Positions 18,330 to 27,509 are shown, counted from the stretch's first letter. The stretch: 64,000 nucleotides of DNA from Paenibacillus sp. FSL R5-0623 (GCF_037974265.1 NZ_CP150233.1:1116001-1180000); one strand, 5' to 3'. The notes: generated by a model from the sequence alone, not told the origin. Numbers and translations are program-made.

Positions 18330-19406
18330 ATGAAGAAATGGATTAAAATCATCATCACCGTTGTACTTTTGGCAGGTGTAGGGTACTGGTTGTATGAAAA
18401 GTACAAGCCAAAACCGGAGGCGCCTATAGAGATTCCGCCCCCGATTACCTTTGATGTGACACAGGAAACGATGACGCAAACGATACAGGTGAAGGGAAAA
18501 TCCGTATACACCGATCAGACGGATATCTTCGCTCCGTATGCTTCCAACATCAAGCAGTGGAACGTGAAAAGTGGTGAGCAGGTGAGCAAAGGCGATATCC
18601 TGTTTACCCTCGATACTTCTACGTTGCAAACGGAAGTAGAACAGTTGCAGAGTGATCTGGAGAAAGCCCAGCTGGAAAATAAGATGAATCAGGTTAGCCT
18701 GGATCAGGCGAATATGAGCGAGTCGCTTGGCGTGACGGAAGAGGAGCGCAAGAAGGCATTTGCAGATCGGGAAGGTAAACGCCTGACGAATGAGTTGAAT
18801 CAAAAAGCGCTGGTCCTCAAGGAGAAGGAGATACAGAAAAAGCAGGCAGTAATAAGTAAGTCTGTTGTATATGCTTCCGCTTCCGGTATATTTCAGATGA
18901 ATGAAGAGGATAGCAAGACACGTGCGGTGACGGAAGGACAGCTGATCGGATCCATTACAAACATCAGCAAACTGAAATTTATGACGATCGTTGGTGAGGA
19001 AGAAATGTTCAGGCTCAAGGTGGGAATGCCGGTTAAGGTGCGAATGACAGCGCTGAAAGGCCTGCAATTCACCGGAAAGGTGAGTAAGGTATCCAAATTC
19101 GCCCGCAAGAGTACCGATACGGACCTCAAGCAAGCTTCACAGTTTGACGTGGTCATTGATCTGAAGCCGGACGCCAGAATGTATGGAGGCGTGAGTCTGG
19201 AAGGCGATATCGAGACAATGCGGAAGGATAAAGTGACGGTAGTGTCCAGCCTCGCGATCATGCGGGATCAGACCGAGCCTTACGTACTGTTAGACAAAGG
19301 GAACGGACAGACAGAGCCGCTGACCATTCAGGCTGGAATGGAATCAGGGGACAAGACGGAAGTGGTTAGCGGGTTAAAACCGGGAGACATTGTCGTTTTA
19401 CCGTAG
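18330..19406 (+). CDS. MacA/YknX-like efflux adaptor (membrane-fusion protein)
   Basis: Adaptor of 358 residues with an N-terminal membrane anchor (about 6-22), a lipoyl-like half motif SGEQVSKGDILFTLDTS and a coiled-coil hairpin (about 92-175, QTEVEQLQSDLEKAQ). The second lipoyl half is YASASGIFQMNE, followed by a beta-barrel region with GMPVKVRMTALKG. In Gram-positives such proteins assemble outside the membrane on MacB-type permeases. It is last in the three-gene exporter operon. No clear terminator was seen after it. Confidence 0.87.
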   Translation: MKKWIKIIITVVLLAGVGYWLYEKYKPKPEAPIEIPPPITFDVTQETMTQTIQVKGKSVYTDQTDIFAPYASNIKQWNVKSGEQVSKGDILFTLDTSTLQTEVEQLQSDLEKAQLENKMNQVSLDQANMSESLGVTEEERKKAFADREGKRLTNELNQKALVLKEKEIQKKQAVISKSVVYASASGIFQMNEEDSKTRAVTEGQLIGSITNISKLKFMTIVGEEEMFRLKVGMPVKVRMTALKGLQFTGKVSKVSKFARKSTDTDLKQASQFDVVIDLKPDARMYGGVSLEGDIETMRKDKVTVVSSLAIMRDQTEPYVLLDKGNGQTEPLTIQAGMESGDKTEVVSGLKPGDIVVLP

Positions 19407-19595
19407 ACGTAGGAAACTATGAAGAAGGCATTATATGTAATGACTAGCTAGACGAGCGGTCGATTCGACCTTGAAAAACACAAGGTTCATTGTGGCATAT
19501 GGCCATGATGAGCCTTTGCTGAGGTGAGGGGCAAGGGATGTCCAGATTCCTGCCTGAATTATGGAAAAAAATATAATTAAATTTATATAATTCAA

Positions 19596-19624
19596 TTTAC
19601 AGTAATATTTACATGTCGTATAAT
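19596..19624 (+). promoter_or_regulatory. Sigma-A-type promoter of the GH6 cellulase gene
   Basis: -35 TTTACA (19596-19601), 17-base spacer, perfect -10 TATAAT (19619-19624). The predicted start near 19631 leaves a leader of about 345 bases. The rest of 19407-19976 holds the elements listed next and no convincing gene. Confidence 0.75.
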
Positions 19625-19632
19625 TAGAACAT

Positions 19633-19671
19633 AAGGAGGTGACACCGAACATCATGTTTGTAGATGGATAG
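19633..19671 (+). promoter_or_regulatory. Shine-Dalgarno-like sequence at the 5' end of the GH6 leader, with a five-codon micro-ORF
   Basis: AAGGAGGTGACACC begins about two bases after the predicted transcription start. It precedes ATG at 19654, which opens only five codons (MFVDG) before TAG. A second orphan GGAGGTGAT stands at 19867-19875 with no start codon nearby. In bacilli, such 5'-end sequences can act as ribosome-bound message stabilisers (Stab-SD). Confidence 0.4.
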
Positions 19672-19698
19672 GCGAAGACCTTTTTTTTAACTGATTTA

Positions 19699-19712
19699 AG
19701 AAAGCGCTTACC
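19699..19712 (+). promoter_or_regulatory. cre-like CcpA site in the GH6 leader
   Basis: AGAAAGCGCTTACC differs from consensus TGWAANCGNTNWCA only at the first and last base. It lies about 70 bases downstream of the start site, where CcpA would act as a roadblock. Confidence 0.6.
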
Positions 19713-19976
19713 TAATTTAAGATTCAGACATCCCACAAGTCTTTTTTCACACTTCTTCATGTCTAACACACGTACAACCACACCCACCATATTATACTCA
19801 TTCACATGATTCGCCCTCACACACTATTTGTTTGCTCAAGATTCCAGTTATACAACCATTTCTTTTGGAGGTGATACAACCAACTCATCCGAACGTTCTC
19901 TTCGTGCGAAGCATCATAATGACACAGAGGATCAGACATGAGTACAACCCAATCTAACTAAAGGAAAGGTGGAACT

Positions 19977-22421
19977 ATGAAGACTAAATTGAAAACCAAA
20001 TCGAGAGGTAAGAAGATCCTGCGCAAAGGTGTAAAACAAATGCTTGCAGCAACGCTGCTCGCTGCGGGGATTTTCCCTGGACTGTCTCCAGGCTTGACTC
20101 AGGCCGCTGAAGCACATGTGGATAATCCATTTGTAGGGGCAACCGCTTATCTGAACGAGGACTATTCAGCTCTCGTGGATACATCCATTGCGATGACCAA
20201 TGATGCATCGTTGAAGGCCAAGATGGAGACAGTCAAATCGTACCCAACCGCAGTATGGGTTGACCGGATTGCTGCAATCTATGGCGGGACGGACAACGCT
20301 GGTCGCAAAAGTGTAGAGCAACATCTGGATGCCGTTCTCGCTCAAAAGAAACCGGGTACGCCTATAACGGCTTCATTTGTTATCTATAACTTGCCTGGAC
20401 GGGATTGTCATGCACTCGCATCGAATGGTGAACTTCCACTAACACAGGCAGCACTGCAGACATATAAAACAGATTATATTGATGTCATTGCAGATATCTT
20501 TGCAGATCCGAAGTATCAGGATATTCGTATTATTGCCGTCATTGAACCGGACAGTCTGCCTAACCTTGTGACCAACCTGAGTACACCAGCTTGTGGTCAA
20601 GCCAGCTCAACAGGTATCTATGAGGCGGGTGTGAAGTATGCATTGGACAAGCTGCACGCCATTCCGAATGTGTACAACTATCTGGATATCGGCCACTCCG
20701 GCTGGCTTGGGTGGGATAACAACCGTTCTGCAGCAGTCGCGCTGTATACAAGTGTTGTGCAAGGGACAGCCGCGGGTCTGAGCAGTGCAGATGGCTTCAT
20801 TACGAATACCGCGAACACCACACCACTGGGGGAGCCGAACCTGTCTAACCCGGATCTCAATATCGGTGGACAACCGATTAAATCTGCCAAGTTTTATGAG
20901 TGGAATCCTTATTTTGACGAAACCGATTTCACCGCTGCGCTGTATGCTGATTTCGTACAAGCTGGCTGGCCAAGCAGCACAGGTTTCCTGATTGATACTA
21001 GCCGGAATGGGTGGGGCGGGGTAGACCGTCCAGCATCTGCTACGGGTAGCAACATCAACGATTATGTGAATTCTGGACGTGTAGATCGCCGGGAGCATCG
21101 GGGGAACTGGTGTAATGCCAGTGGCGCAGGTATTGGTGAAGCACCTAAGGCTGCACCAGGACCAGCGCATCTGGATGCTTATGTATGGGTGAAACCTCCG
21201 GGTGAATCTGATGGCTCCAGCTCCGAAATTCCGAATAACGAAGGCAAAGGTTTCGACCGGATGTGTGATCCAACCTTCACAACTCGGGATGGTGTATTAA
21301 CAGGTGCATTGCCTAATGCCCCAGTATCGGGCCACTGGTTCCATGATCAATTCGTGGCACTGGTGAAAAACGCATTCCCTGTACTGCCTGCCAGTAACGG
21401 TGGAGGCAATCCTCCCGGGGGAACAACAGCTCCGGCAGCACCAGCAGCATTGACGGCTTCTGCCGGTAACGCTCAAGTCTCCTTGACGTGGACTGCTTCT
21501 ACAGGGGCTACAAGTTATAGTGTGAAGCGGGCACTGAGTGCATCAGGTCCATTCACAACAATTGCAGCTAACGTGAGTGGAACATCTTACAGCAACACCG
21601 GCCTGATCAATGGTACAACCTATTATTATGTGGTAACGGCAACAAATGCAGTAGGTGAAAGTGTTAACTCTGCAACAGCAACAGCTACACCTGTTGCAGG
21701 TGTAACGGCGCCAGCTGCACCGACTGCTCTCACAGCAACTGCAGGCAATGCGCAGGTGAGCCTGACGTGGGCCGCTTCTACAGGTGCAACAAGTTATGAT
21801 GTGAAACGCGCACTGAGTGCAACAGGTCCGTTCACAACAATCGCGGCGAATGTGAGCGGTACGTCATACACCAACACTTCCCTGACGAACGGCACGACGT
21901 ATCATTATGTGGTAAGTGCAGTGAATACAGCAGGGCAAAGTGCCAATTCCGCTGTAGCTTCCGCGACACCTCAAAGTGTCGTTGTACCAACGAGTGATCT
22001 TGTCGTGCAATATCGTGCTGGAGATACCAATGCTCAAGATAGCCAGATCAAACCGTATTTCAACATCAAAAATCTGGGTAGTACTGCTGTGAATCTGAGT
22101 GATCTGAAAATCCGGTATTACTTCTCCAAAGAAGGCTCGGCTGCGATGGATTCTGCCATCGATTACGCTCAAGTTGGCGGAGCCAATATCCAGCGGACCT
22201 TCACAGACTTGTATGTGGAGCTGAGCTTCACATCTGGCGCTGGCAGCATTCAGGCTGGTGGACAGACTGGAGACATCCAGCTTCGCATGTACAAAACAGA
22301 CTGGTCCAACTTGGACGAGACGAATGACTACTCTTTCGATCCAACGAAAACATCCTACCAGGATTGGAATAAGGTAACACTCTACCAAGGTGAAAACCTG
22401 GTATGGGGTATTGAGCCTTAA
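19977..22421 (+). CDS. Secreted GH6 cellobiohydrolase with two Fn3 modules and CBM3
   Basis: Exo-acting cellulase of 814 residues that releases cellobiose from cellulose chain ends. It has a signal peptide (about 1-44, ending TQAAEA) and a GH6 catalytic domain (about 48-465). Asp143 in NLPGRDCHA and proton donor Asp192 in VIEPDSLPN match the two catalytic Asp of the family; DIGHSGWLGWDNN is also conserved. A Gly/Pro linker follows, then two closely similar Fn3 modules (about 482-570 and 577-665, each with VSLTWxASTGATSY) and a C-terminal CBM3 (about 675-814, VQYRAGDTNAQDSQIKPYF) that binds crystalline cellulose. AAGGAAAGGTGG precedes the ATG. A cre box and terminator frame the single-gene unit. 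Confidence 0.95.
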   Translation: MKTKLKTKSRGKKILRKGVKQMLAATLLAAGIFPGLSPGLTQAAEAHVDNPFVGATAYLNEDYSALVDTSIAMTNDASLKAKMETVKSYPTAVWVDRIAAIYGGTDNAGRKSVEQHLDAVLAQKKPGTPITASFVIYNLPGRDCHALASNGELPLTQAALQTYKTDYIDVIADIFADPKYQDIRIIAVIEPDSLPNLVTNLSTPACGQASSTGIYEAGVKYALDKLHAIPNVYNYLDIGHSGWLGWDNNRSAAVALYTSVVQGTAAGLSSADGFITNTANTTPLGEPNLSNPDLNIGGQPIKSAKFYEWNPYFDETDFTAALYADFVQAGWPSSTGFLIDTSRNGWGGVDRPASATGSNINDYVNSGRVDRREHRGNWCNASGAGIGEAPKAAPGPAHLDAYVWVKPPGESDGSSSEIPNNEGKGFDRMCDPTFTTRDGVLTGALPNAPVSGHWFHDQFVALVKNAFPVLPASNGGGNPPGGTTAPAAPAALTASAGNAQVSLTWTASTGATSYSVKRALSASGPFTTIAANVSGTSYSNTGLINGTTYYYVVTATNAVGESVNSATATATPVAGVTAPAAPTALTATAGNAQVSLTWAASTGATSYDVKRALSATGPFTTIAANVSGTSYTNTSLTNGTTYHYVVSAVNTAGQSANSAVASATPQSVVVPTSDLVVQYRAGDTNAQDSQIKPYFNIKNLGSTAVNLSDLKIRYYFSKEGSAAMDSAIDYAQVGGANIQRTFTDLYVELSFTSGAGSIQAGGQTGDIQLRMYKTDWSNLDETNDYSFDPTKTSYQDWNKVTLYQGENLVWGIEP

Positions 22422-22441
22422 ACTTTACTTGTAACTGTCTT

Positions 22442-22480
22442 AACCGCGGTCCTCAGTGTGTTAGAGGATCGCGGTTTTTT
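22442..22480 (+). terminator. Terminator of the GH6 gene
   Basis: Stem AACCGCG-TCCTC / GAGGA-CGCGGTT followed by six T. Confidence 0.9.
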
Positions 22481-22650
22481 GCTATGCATTACAAGAGTCA
22501 TTCTAGATTGAAGTTCATGATCAACTGAGGAACATAGTGGAGGGGAAGAAATCGATTCTGCAAGTACTTATTTCCCAAATGACTCCTAAAAACACTGATT
22601 ATTAATCGTTTTGGACGGATATTTGCCTAGGGTCTGGCAAGCAGGATGTC

Positions 22651-22750
22651 TATAATAGAACCCGATGGGCGAGATCACCTCGCTCGGATTGGAAAGAGAA
22701 TGGAAGGGGGACCGCACTCTGGTAGTCGGGCAAGCTGATTTCTCTTTTTA
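22651..22750 (+). promoter_or_regulatory. Structured leader with terminator-like hairpin before the PL11 gene
   Basis: A -10-like TATAAT lies at 22651-22656 without a good -35. The leader then has hairpin GCGAG/CTCGC and a long stem AAAGAGAAT (22692-22700) with ATTTCTCTTT (22736-22745, one bulge). The second arm runs into TTTTTAAATTTT, so it could act as a conditional terminator. I do not recognise a riboswitch class. It fills most of the gene-free stretch 22481-22878. Confidence 0.4.
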
Positions 22751-22755
22751 AATTT

Positions 22756-22769
22756 TGTAAGCGTAATCA
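22756..22769 (+). promoter_or_regulatory. cre-like CcpA site before the rhamnogalacturonan lyase gene
   Basis: TGTAAGCGTAATCA matches 13 of 14 positions of consensus TGWAANCGNTNWCA. Confidence 0.65.
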
Positions 22770-22780
22770 TTGTGGGTTGA

Positions 22781-22801
22781 AACCTTCTTTCGAAGAAGGT
22801 T
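22781..22801 (+). other. Perfect leader hairpin before the PL11 gene
   Basis: AACCTTCTT-TCG-AAGAAGGTT, nine-base arms with no T run after it. It is likely a 5' message-stabilising hairpin or a regulator site. Confidence 0.5.
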
Positions 22802-22878
22802 GTGTGGATTATCGAACGTCCAATCATCATCAATGTGTATAAGCGTCACCTATTCTGTCTCAAGGAGCGTGAAGGTGG

Positions 22879-25290
22879 ATGAACTCAGAAACAACAGCGC
22901 CGGTACATAAGGGATCGGCTTCAGGTATGCAATCCGGTCGCAGGAAGGCTCGTATGCCACTTGCAGCCAAGGTGCTCTCTTCGGCACTCAGCGTAGCTTT
23001 GCTTGTTGGGGGAACAGCGGGGATTACCGGAGCAGAAGCTTCGAACGGTAGTGGGGCGACGGAGGCCAGCCTGCAATCACATAAGGGGGGCAGTCACGTG
23101 AAAGAGATTCAACTGGAATATCTGGATCGGGGTTTGGTGGCTGCATCAACATCTGAAGGTGTGTTTCTCAGTTGGAGATTGCTTGGTGACGAAGCAACAG
23201 GGTATAGCGACAAAGGGCTGACAGGTACGGACTTTAACGTCTATCGTGATGGCAAAAAGATCGCTACCGTCACCGACAGCACCAACTATGTAGATGCCGC
23301 GGGCCAATCTTCTTCCCGTTATGAAGTGGCGGCGGTGAACAAGAAGGGCAAGGAGAGCAAACGCAGTGCATCCGTCAAACCTTGGGCGAACGGGTATGTG
23401 GATATTCCACTGCAAAAACCCGCCGATGGCGTGACGCCTGCGGGAGAAGCTTATACGTATTCCGCCAATGACATGAGCGTGGGTGATGTGGATGGGGATG
23501 GCCAATATGAGTTTTTCGTCAAATGGGACCCTTCCAACGCCAAGGACGTATCGCAAAAAGGGTACACCGGTAAAACCTATATTGATGCTTACACCCTGGA
23601 CGGACAATTGTTGTACCGGATCGACCTTGGGGTCAACATCCGTGCAGGTGCTCATTATACACAGATGCTCGTTTACGATTTTGACGGAGATGGCAAGGCT
23701 GAGATGATGTTCAAGACCGCTCCGGGCACAAAGATTATTAAATACAACAAAAAAGGAAAAGTGACATCCGAGAAATATATCACGCTTCCGAAGCAGGATC
23801 GCAAGGCAGGGTATTCGAACGAAGATGATTATCGTTTAAGTGCGGATGGTTACTACGACCACGTGGTGGATATGTTCAAGAACTGGCATAAACATGATGA
23901 GGTTGTGAAGGGCAACTGGCCTGCGACACTGGAAGAGGCTTTTGGAATGGAAAAAAAATATAACTACCCATTATCTCAGCAAGATGCCGAGAGCCTGGCC
24001 GACTACTTCATTGATGTATATGCGGTAGAACGCAGCAACCGCAATGAGCTGCGCAAGTTTGAAGGTTTTATCGTGGATGGACCGGAGTATATTACGGTAT
24101 TTGAAGGTAAATCAGGCAAGGAACTGGAGACCGTTCCATATGAACCTGAGCGTCATGATGATGGTCTGATGTGGGGCGATTATGCCATGGCACGGATTGA
24201 ACCCGGGAATCGGGTGGACCGTTTCCTGGCAGGCGTGGCGTATCTGGATGGCAAGAAACCGTCTGCAATCTTTGCACGCGGATACTACACACGTTCGACA
24301 ATGGTTGCCTACAATTGGGACGGCAAGAAGCTGAAAAAGGAATGGAAAGTGGACAGTGGCTGGACACCTATGAAAAACCCGTTCAATGACGGGCCACACG
24401 GCGTAGATGGTACAGATCCAGAGTACGGCTCCATAACAACCCAGGGAGCGCACTATTTCAGCGTGGCGGATGTGGATGGAGATGGCAAACAGGAGATTAT
24501 CTATGGCTCCGCTACGATTGATCATGACGGCAGCGTGCTGTACAGTTCCACTGACCTGATGCCTGCCGAGAGTGCTGCACCGGGAACCGTTGCCCGTCTG
24601 GGGCATGGCGACGCACTTCATGTGGCAGATATCGACCCGGATCGTCCGGGACTTGAGATTTTCATGGTTCACGAGGGTGGCCCTTGGGCGCCGTATGGCT
24701 ATTCCCTGCGAGATGCCAAGACTGGAGAAGTAATCTACGGTGGATACACAGGGAAAGATACCGGTCGCGGCATGGTGGGTGATGTTGATCCGACTCGTCG
24801 TGGACTGGAGACATGGGCTGTCGGTTTGTGGACAGCTAAGGGTGAGAAAATCAGTGATCAGATGCCGGGAACGAATATGAATATCCGTTGGGCTGCCGAT
24901 ATGACGACACAGATCGTGGATGGTGCGATTGATGTTACACCAACCATCAAGGATTGGAGTCGTGGCACGTTGCTGACGGCAACAGGCACATTGACCAACA
25001 ATCACACCAAAGGTACACCTTCTCTCGTAGCTGATATCTTCGGGGATTGGCGGGAAGAGATGTTGGTGAGAACCACGGACAGTTCAGCGATTCGTATCTA
25101 TCTAAGTACCGAGAAAACGGACCGCAAATTGTACACGCTGATGCATGATGCGATGTATCGTGTGGGCATTGCCGGACAGAACAGTGGATACAACCAGCCG
25201 TCCTATCCGTCCTTCTACATGGCATCGGATATCGACTGGTCCAAAGTAACGCTGCCTAAGTTTTACACGCCAGGTAAGGGCGGAAAGTAA
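22879..25290 (+). CDS. Secreted rhamnogalacturonan lyase, PL11 family
   Basis: Secreted lyase of 803 residues, related to YesW/YesX, that cleaves the rhamnose-galacturonate backbone of pectin by beta-elimination. The n-region is long and basic (QSGRRKARMPLAAK), then a hydrophobic core ends near ITGAEA (about residue 55). An Fn3-like N-terminal domain follows (about 75-175, LVAASTSEGVFLSWRLLG). The beta-propeller catalytic domain has the family's many calcium loops: DVDGDGQYE, DFDGDGKAE, DVDGDGKQE, DIDPDRPG and DVDPTRRG. It is longer than the roughly 600-residue YesW, partly through an insert near residues 305-365. AAGGAGCG is ten bases before the ATG. A cre box and a strong terminator frame it. 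Confidence 0.93.
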   Translation: MNSETTAPVHKGSASGMQSGRRKARMPLAAKVLSSALSVALLVGGTAGITGAEASNGSGATEASLQSHKGGSHVKEIQLEYLDRGLVAASTSEGVFLSWRLLGDEATGYSDKGLTGTDFNVYRDGKKIATVTDSTNYVDAAGQSSSRYEVAAVNKKGKESKRSASVKPWANGYVDIPLQKPADGVTPAGEAYTYSANDMSVGDVDGDGQYEFFVKWDPSNAKDVSQKGYTGKTYIDAYTLDGQLLYRIDLGVNIRAGAHYTQMLVYDFDGDGKAEMMFKTAPGTKIIKYNKKGKVTSEKYITLPKQDRKAGYSNEDDYRLSADGYYDHVVDMFKNWHKHDEVVKGNWPATLEEAFGMEKKYNYPLSQQDAESLADYFIDVYAVERSNRNELRKFEGFIVDGPEYITVFEGKSGKELETVPYEPERHDDGLMWGDYAMARIEPGNRVDRFLAGVAYLDGKKPSAIFARGYYTRSTMVAYNWDGKKLKKEWKVDSGWTPMKNPFNDGPHGVDGTDPEYGSITTQGAHYFSVADVDGDGKQEIIYGSATIDHDGSVLYSSTDLMPAESAAPGTVARLGHGDALHVADIDPDRPGLEIFMVHEGGPWAPYGYSLRDAKTGEVIYGGYTGKDTGRGMVGDVDPTRRGLETWAVGLWTAKGEKISDQMPGTNMNIRWAADMTTQIVDGAIDVTPTIKDWSRGTLLTATGTLTNNHTKGTPSLVADIFGDWREEMLVRTTDSSAIRIYLSTEKTDRKLYTLMHDAMYRVGIAGQNSGYNQPSYPSFYMASDIDWSKVTLPKFYTPGKGGK

Positions 25291-25395
25291 GCAGGCCGGA
25301 TGAGCGATAGCTAGAAATAGCAACATAACATGTGCTCAAGATCAGCCTGTAACGTAACGCAGCGTCGTTAGTTTTAAGCGTAGGTATTGAACCTT

Positions 25396-25447
25396 AAAAG
25401 CTCTGGAATCCCAATGTGTCTCGCACATGGGGTTTCAGAGCTTTTTT
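25396..25447. terminator. Strong terminator between convergent lyase and phosphatase genes
   Basis: Long stem built from AAAGCTCTG / CAGAGCTTT with inner CCC/GGG and ATGTG/CACAT, ending in six T; the left flank is A-rich. Confidence 0.9.
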
Positions 25448-25500
25448 CACATAAGGATCTGCGGATAAAGCTTGGCGTTTGCTCAGCCATCCATGTTACG

Positions 25501-26127
25501 TCATTCTTTTACATCGTTGGAGTTAAGATGCTCGGTAGAAGCGAACGCTTTAATGGTGTAGTTACCTTGATCATGGATCAATGTGGTAATGGAGCACTCG
25601 GGGATCAATTGGTTCTGCATAGCTATAAAATCGGAATGCCAGACGTTAAGCTCGCGCTCGGTAAAGGTTTGCACCAGAAAATCAGTAATGAGTCCACCAT
25701 GTGTAACCACAATAATGTTACTGTTCTCTGGCTCTTCATTAGCTAATTCGGTTAGGAGGGAGGCCAGACGTTCACCAGCCTGTTTGGCCGAGTCTCCCAC
25801 GGGTGGAATGTAATCTGGCTCAGACGTACATCGATCCCACATCGCAATGAATTCTTCGAATGACTGATCCGGGCAATCGCCCCAATTGGTACGTTCGCGC
25901 AGGCGAGGATCTTCGGTTATATGAAGACGGGTGTGGCGGGCAATCATACTTGCAGTTTCTCGGGCCCGTTGAAGTGGGCTGGTAAGGATTTTAGTAACGG
26001 GAAAGATAGCTCTGGCAAAATGAAGTGCTGTGGCTTCGGCTTGTAAAGCCCCTTCGGCAGTGAGGGAGACATCCCCGATTCGTCGTTCTTTGAGACCATG
26101 TCTCACTAGATGAAAGGTGGTACTCAT
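25501..26127 (-). CDS. Histidine phosphatase family protein (phosphoglycerate-mutase-like)
   Basis: Protein of 208 residues in the branch-1 histidine phosphatase superfamily. It has catalytic RHG at 9-11 in FHLVRHGLKERR, the second core Arg in SPLQRARETA and the later His in VVTHGGLITDFLV. These enzymes form a phospho-His intermediate and dephosphorylate small phospho-metabolites; the substrate cannot be told. AGGAGG at 26136-26141 fits ATG 26127. It is divergent from the AraC regulator and shares the intergenic region with it. Confidence 0.88.
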   Translation of the reverse strand: MSTTFHLVRHGLKERRIGDVSLTAEGALQAEATALHFARAIFPVTKILTSPLQRARETASMIARHTRLHITEDPRLRERTNWGDCPDQSFEEFIAMWDRCTSEPDYIPPVGDSAKQAGERLASLLTELANEEPENSNIIVVTHGGLITDFLVQTFTERELNVWHSDFIAMQNQLIPECSITTLIHDQGNYTIKAFASTEHLNSNDVKE

Positions 26128-26179
26128 GAGTGGAAACCTCCTTAATTATAGACAGTTTACATAAAGGATTAGATAGCAT

Positions 26180-26205
26180 ACTAATTATATATTTATATAA
26201 TTAGT
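26180..26205. repeat. 26-base AT-rich palindrome between divergent genes
   Basis: ACTAATTATAT-ATTT-ATATAATTAGT, perfect 11-base arms, between the divergent phosphatase and AraC genes. It is flanked by a near-repeat AGACAGTTTAyAT at 26150-26162 and 26229-26241. Probable operator. Confidence 0.45.
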
Positions 26206-26307
26206 TAATGCAATGATGGTTTTAACGAAGACAGTTTATATTCAACCTACAGAATTGCTACAATGGAGAAAAGTGAGGATTGATCGTGTAGAAATGGGGG
26301 TATGGAC

Positions 26308-27321
26308 ATGAGCATCACAAAGCGCTGGACAGGAAGCCTGTATCAGGAGGCATTGCGAACAGAGGATTGCGGGCCGCGTTTCTACGCGTACTATTACAAG
26401 CAATGGGACAACTATCGTATGTCCTATCACAATCATGATTCGACGGAGATCATGTATATTATTTCAGGAATGTGCCGGGTGGATGTGCAGATGTCGGATG
26501 GGAGTTCGGAGCAGACCGTTTTGAAAAAAGGGCAGTTCATTATGCTCGACGCAGGTGTCCCGCACCGTTTGCTGGTGGAAGATGGTGTCCCTTGCCGGAT
26601 GCTCAATGTGGAGTTTGGTTTCTCCACCTCGTCTCCCGGACAGCTATCCATCCGCCAGCTTGCGCTGGAAGAGGAAGAAGTCCAAGCTTTACTTACTAAT
26701 GCTTCGCCATATCTGGTATTGCCTGATCCGGAGGAGGTGTACCATATTATGAAAAGTCTGGTGCTGGAACTCGATCAACGTGGTCTACTGGAGCAAGAAA
26801 GTTCGACTGCACCGATGAGGATTATTCCACCAGAGGAACGGTCTCATCATCGCGAAGCCCGGAATCTCTCGTCCCCGGAACAGGGTATGCTGGTGCGTAC
26901 GCTGTTCGTGCAGTTGCTGGTCCGTGTTGCACGTCTGCGCGGAGAAATGAGCCGGAGTGCGCCAGATCAGGCGGAACTGTACGTCAAACGAACCATTGAA
27001 TTCATGCATCACAATATGGATCGTAACATTCAGATGAAGGATATTGCGGCGGCAGTTAATCTGCATCCAGGCTATTTACATCGTATTTTTCGTCAGCACA
27101 CGCAGCGCACACCTACCGACTACCTGACGATGCTTCGAATGGAAAAGGCCAAGATGCTGCTTCAGCAGACCAATATTCCGATTTCGGAAATCTCTGACTA
27201 TGTTGGAGTAGGCAGTCGTCAGTATTTTCATATGTTGTTCAAAAAATATACAGGTCGTACGCCGGTTGAATTTCGCTCCTCTATGGAACGACATGTCAGT
27301 CAGTACCCGTCCGATGAATGA
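26308..27321 (+). CDS. AraC-family transcriptional regulator with N-terminal cupin domain
   Basis: Regulator of 337 residues. The N-terminal cupin-like sensor (about 15-125) includes HNHDSTEIMYIISG and KGQFIMLDAGVPHRL. The C-terminal double helix-turn-helix (about 230-330) contains IAAAVNLHPGYLHRIFRQHTQR and ISDYVGVGSRQYFHMLFKKY. An ATG at 26302 lies too close to GGGGG (26296-26300), so ATG 26308 (MSITKRW) is preferred. This class usually binds a sugar and activates a nearby catabolic gene. The likely target is the GH4 gene downstream, possibly also the PL11 gene. Confidence 0.9.
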   Translation: MSITKRWTGSLYQEALRTEDCGPRFYAYYYKQWDNYRMSYHNHDSTEIMYIISGMCRVDVQMSDGSSEQTVLKKGQFIMLDAGVPHRLLVEDGVPCRMLNVEFGFSTSSPGQLSIRQLALEEEEVQALLTNASPYLVLPDPEEVYHIMKSLVLELDQRGLLEQESSTAPMRIIPPEERSHHREARNLSSPEQGMLVRTLFVQLLVRVARLRGEMSRSAPDQAELYVKRTIEFMHHNMDRNIQMKDIAAAVNLHPGYLHRIFRQHTQRTPTDYLTMLRMEKAKMLLQQTNIPISEISDYVGVGSRQYFHMLFKKYTGRTPVEFRSSMERHVSQYPSDE

Positions 27322-27416
27322 GCCGATTGCAGTTATTTCGAATACAACTGGATTATTGGAGCTAGCGCGTAAAAGTTAGGATTTTTGACAACAAGATCTT
27401 GAACAGGTCATGATTT

Positions 27417-27430
27417 TGATAACGCTTCCC
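27417..27430 (+). promoter_or_regulatory. Weak cre-like site before the GH4 gene
   Basis: TGATAACGCTTCCC keeps the AACGCTT core and matches 11 of 14 consensus positions. It lies about 80 bases before the start codon, downstream of a possible -35 TTGACA at 27385. Confidence 0.35.
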
Positions 27431-27509
27431 TATATGCGGTTGGTACAATGATTTCATGAAGAGAGTCATTAACCGAAGCGAAAGATTGGGATTAAGGGAG
27501 GACATAGGG

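Noticed and set aside
18288..19133. Minus-strand frame of 281 codons opposite the exporter adaptor
   Set aside because: No domain, no ribosome binding site; the plus strand encodes an obvious adaptor with lipoyl and coiled-coil motifs.
19431..19820. Minus-strand frame of 129 codons in the GH6 leader region
   Set aside because: Crosses the AT-rich promoter and cre site, lacks a ribosome binding site, and reads as a composition artefact.
22700..22740. Possible cyclic-di-GMP (GEMM) riboswitch fragment
   Set aside because: The short stretch GCACTCTGGTAG resembles part of a GEMM aptamer, but the conserved GGGCAAACC and tetraloop-receptor parts are missing.
24112..25005. Minus-strand frame of 297 codons opposite the PL11 lyase
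   Set aside because: His/Cys/Arg-rich shadow composition, no start signal, and fully inside the lyase gene.
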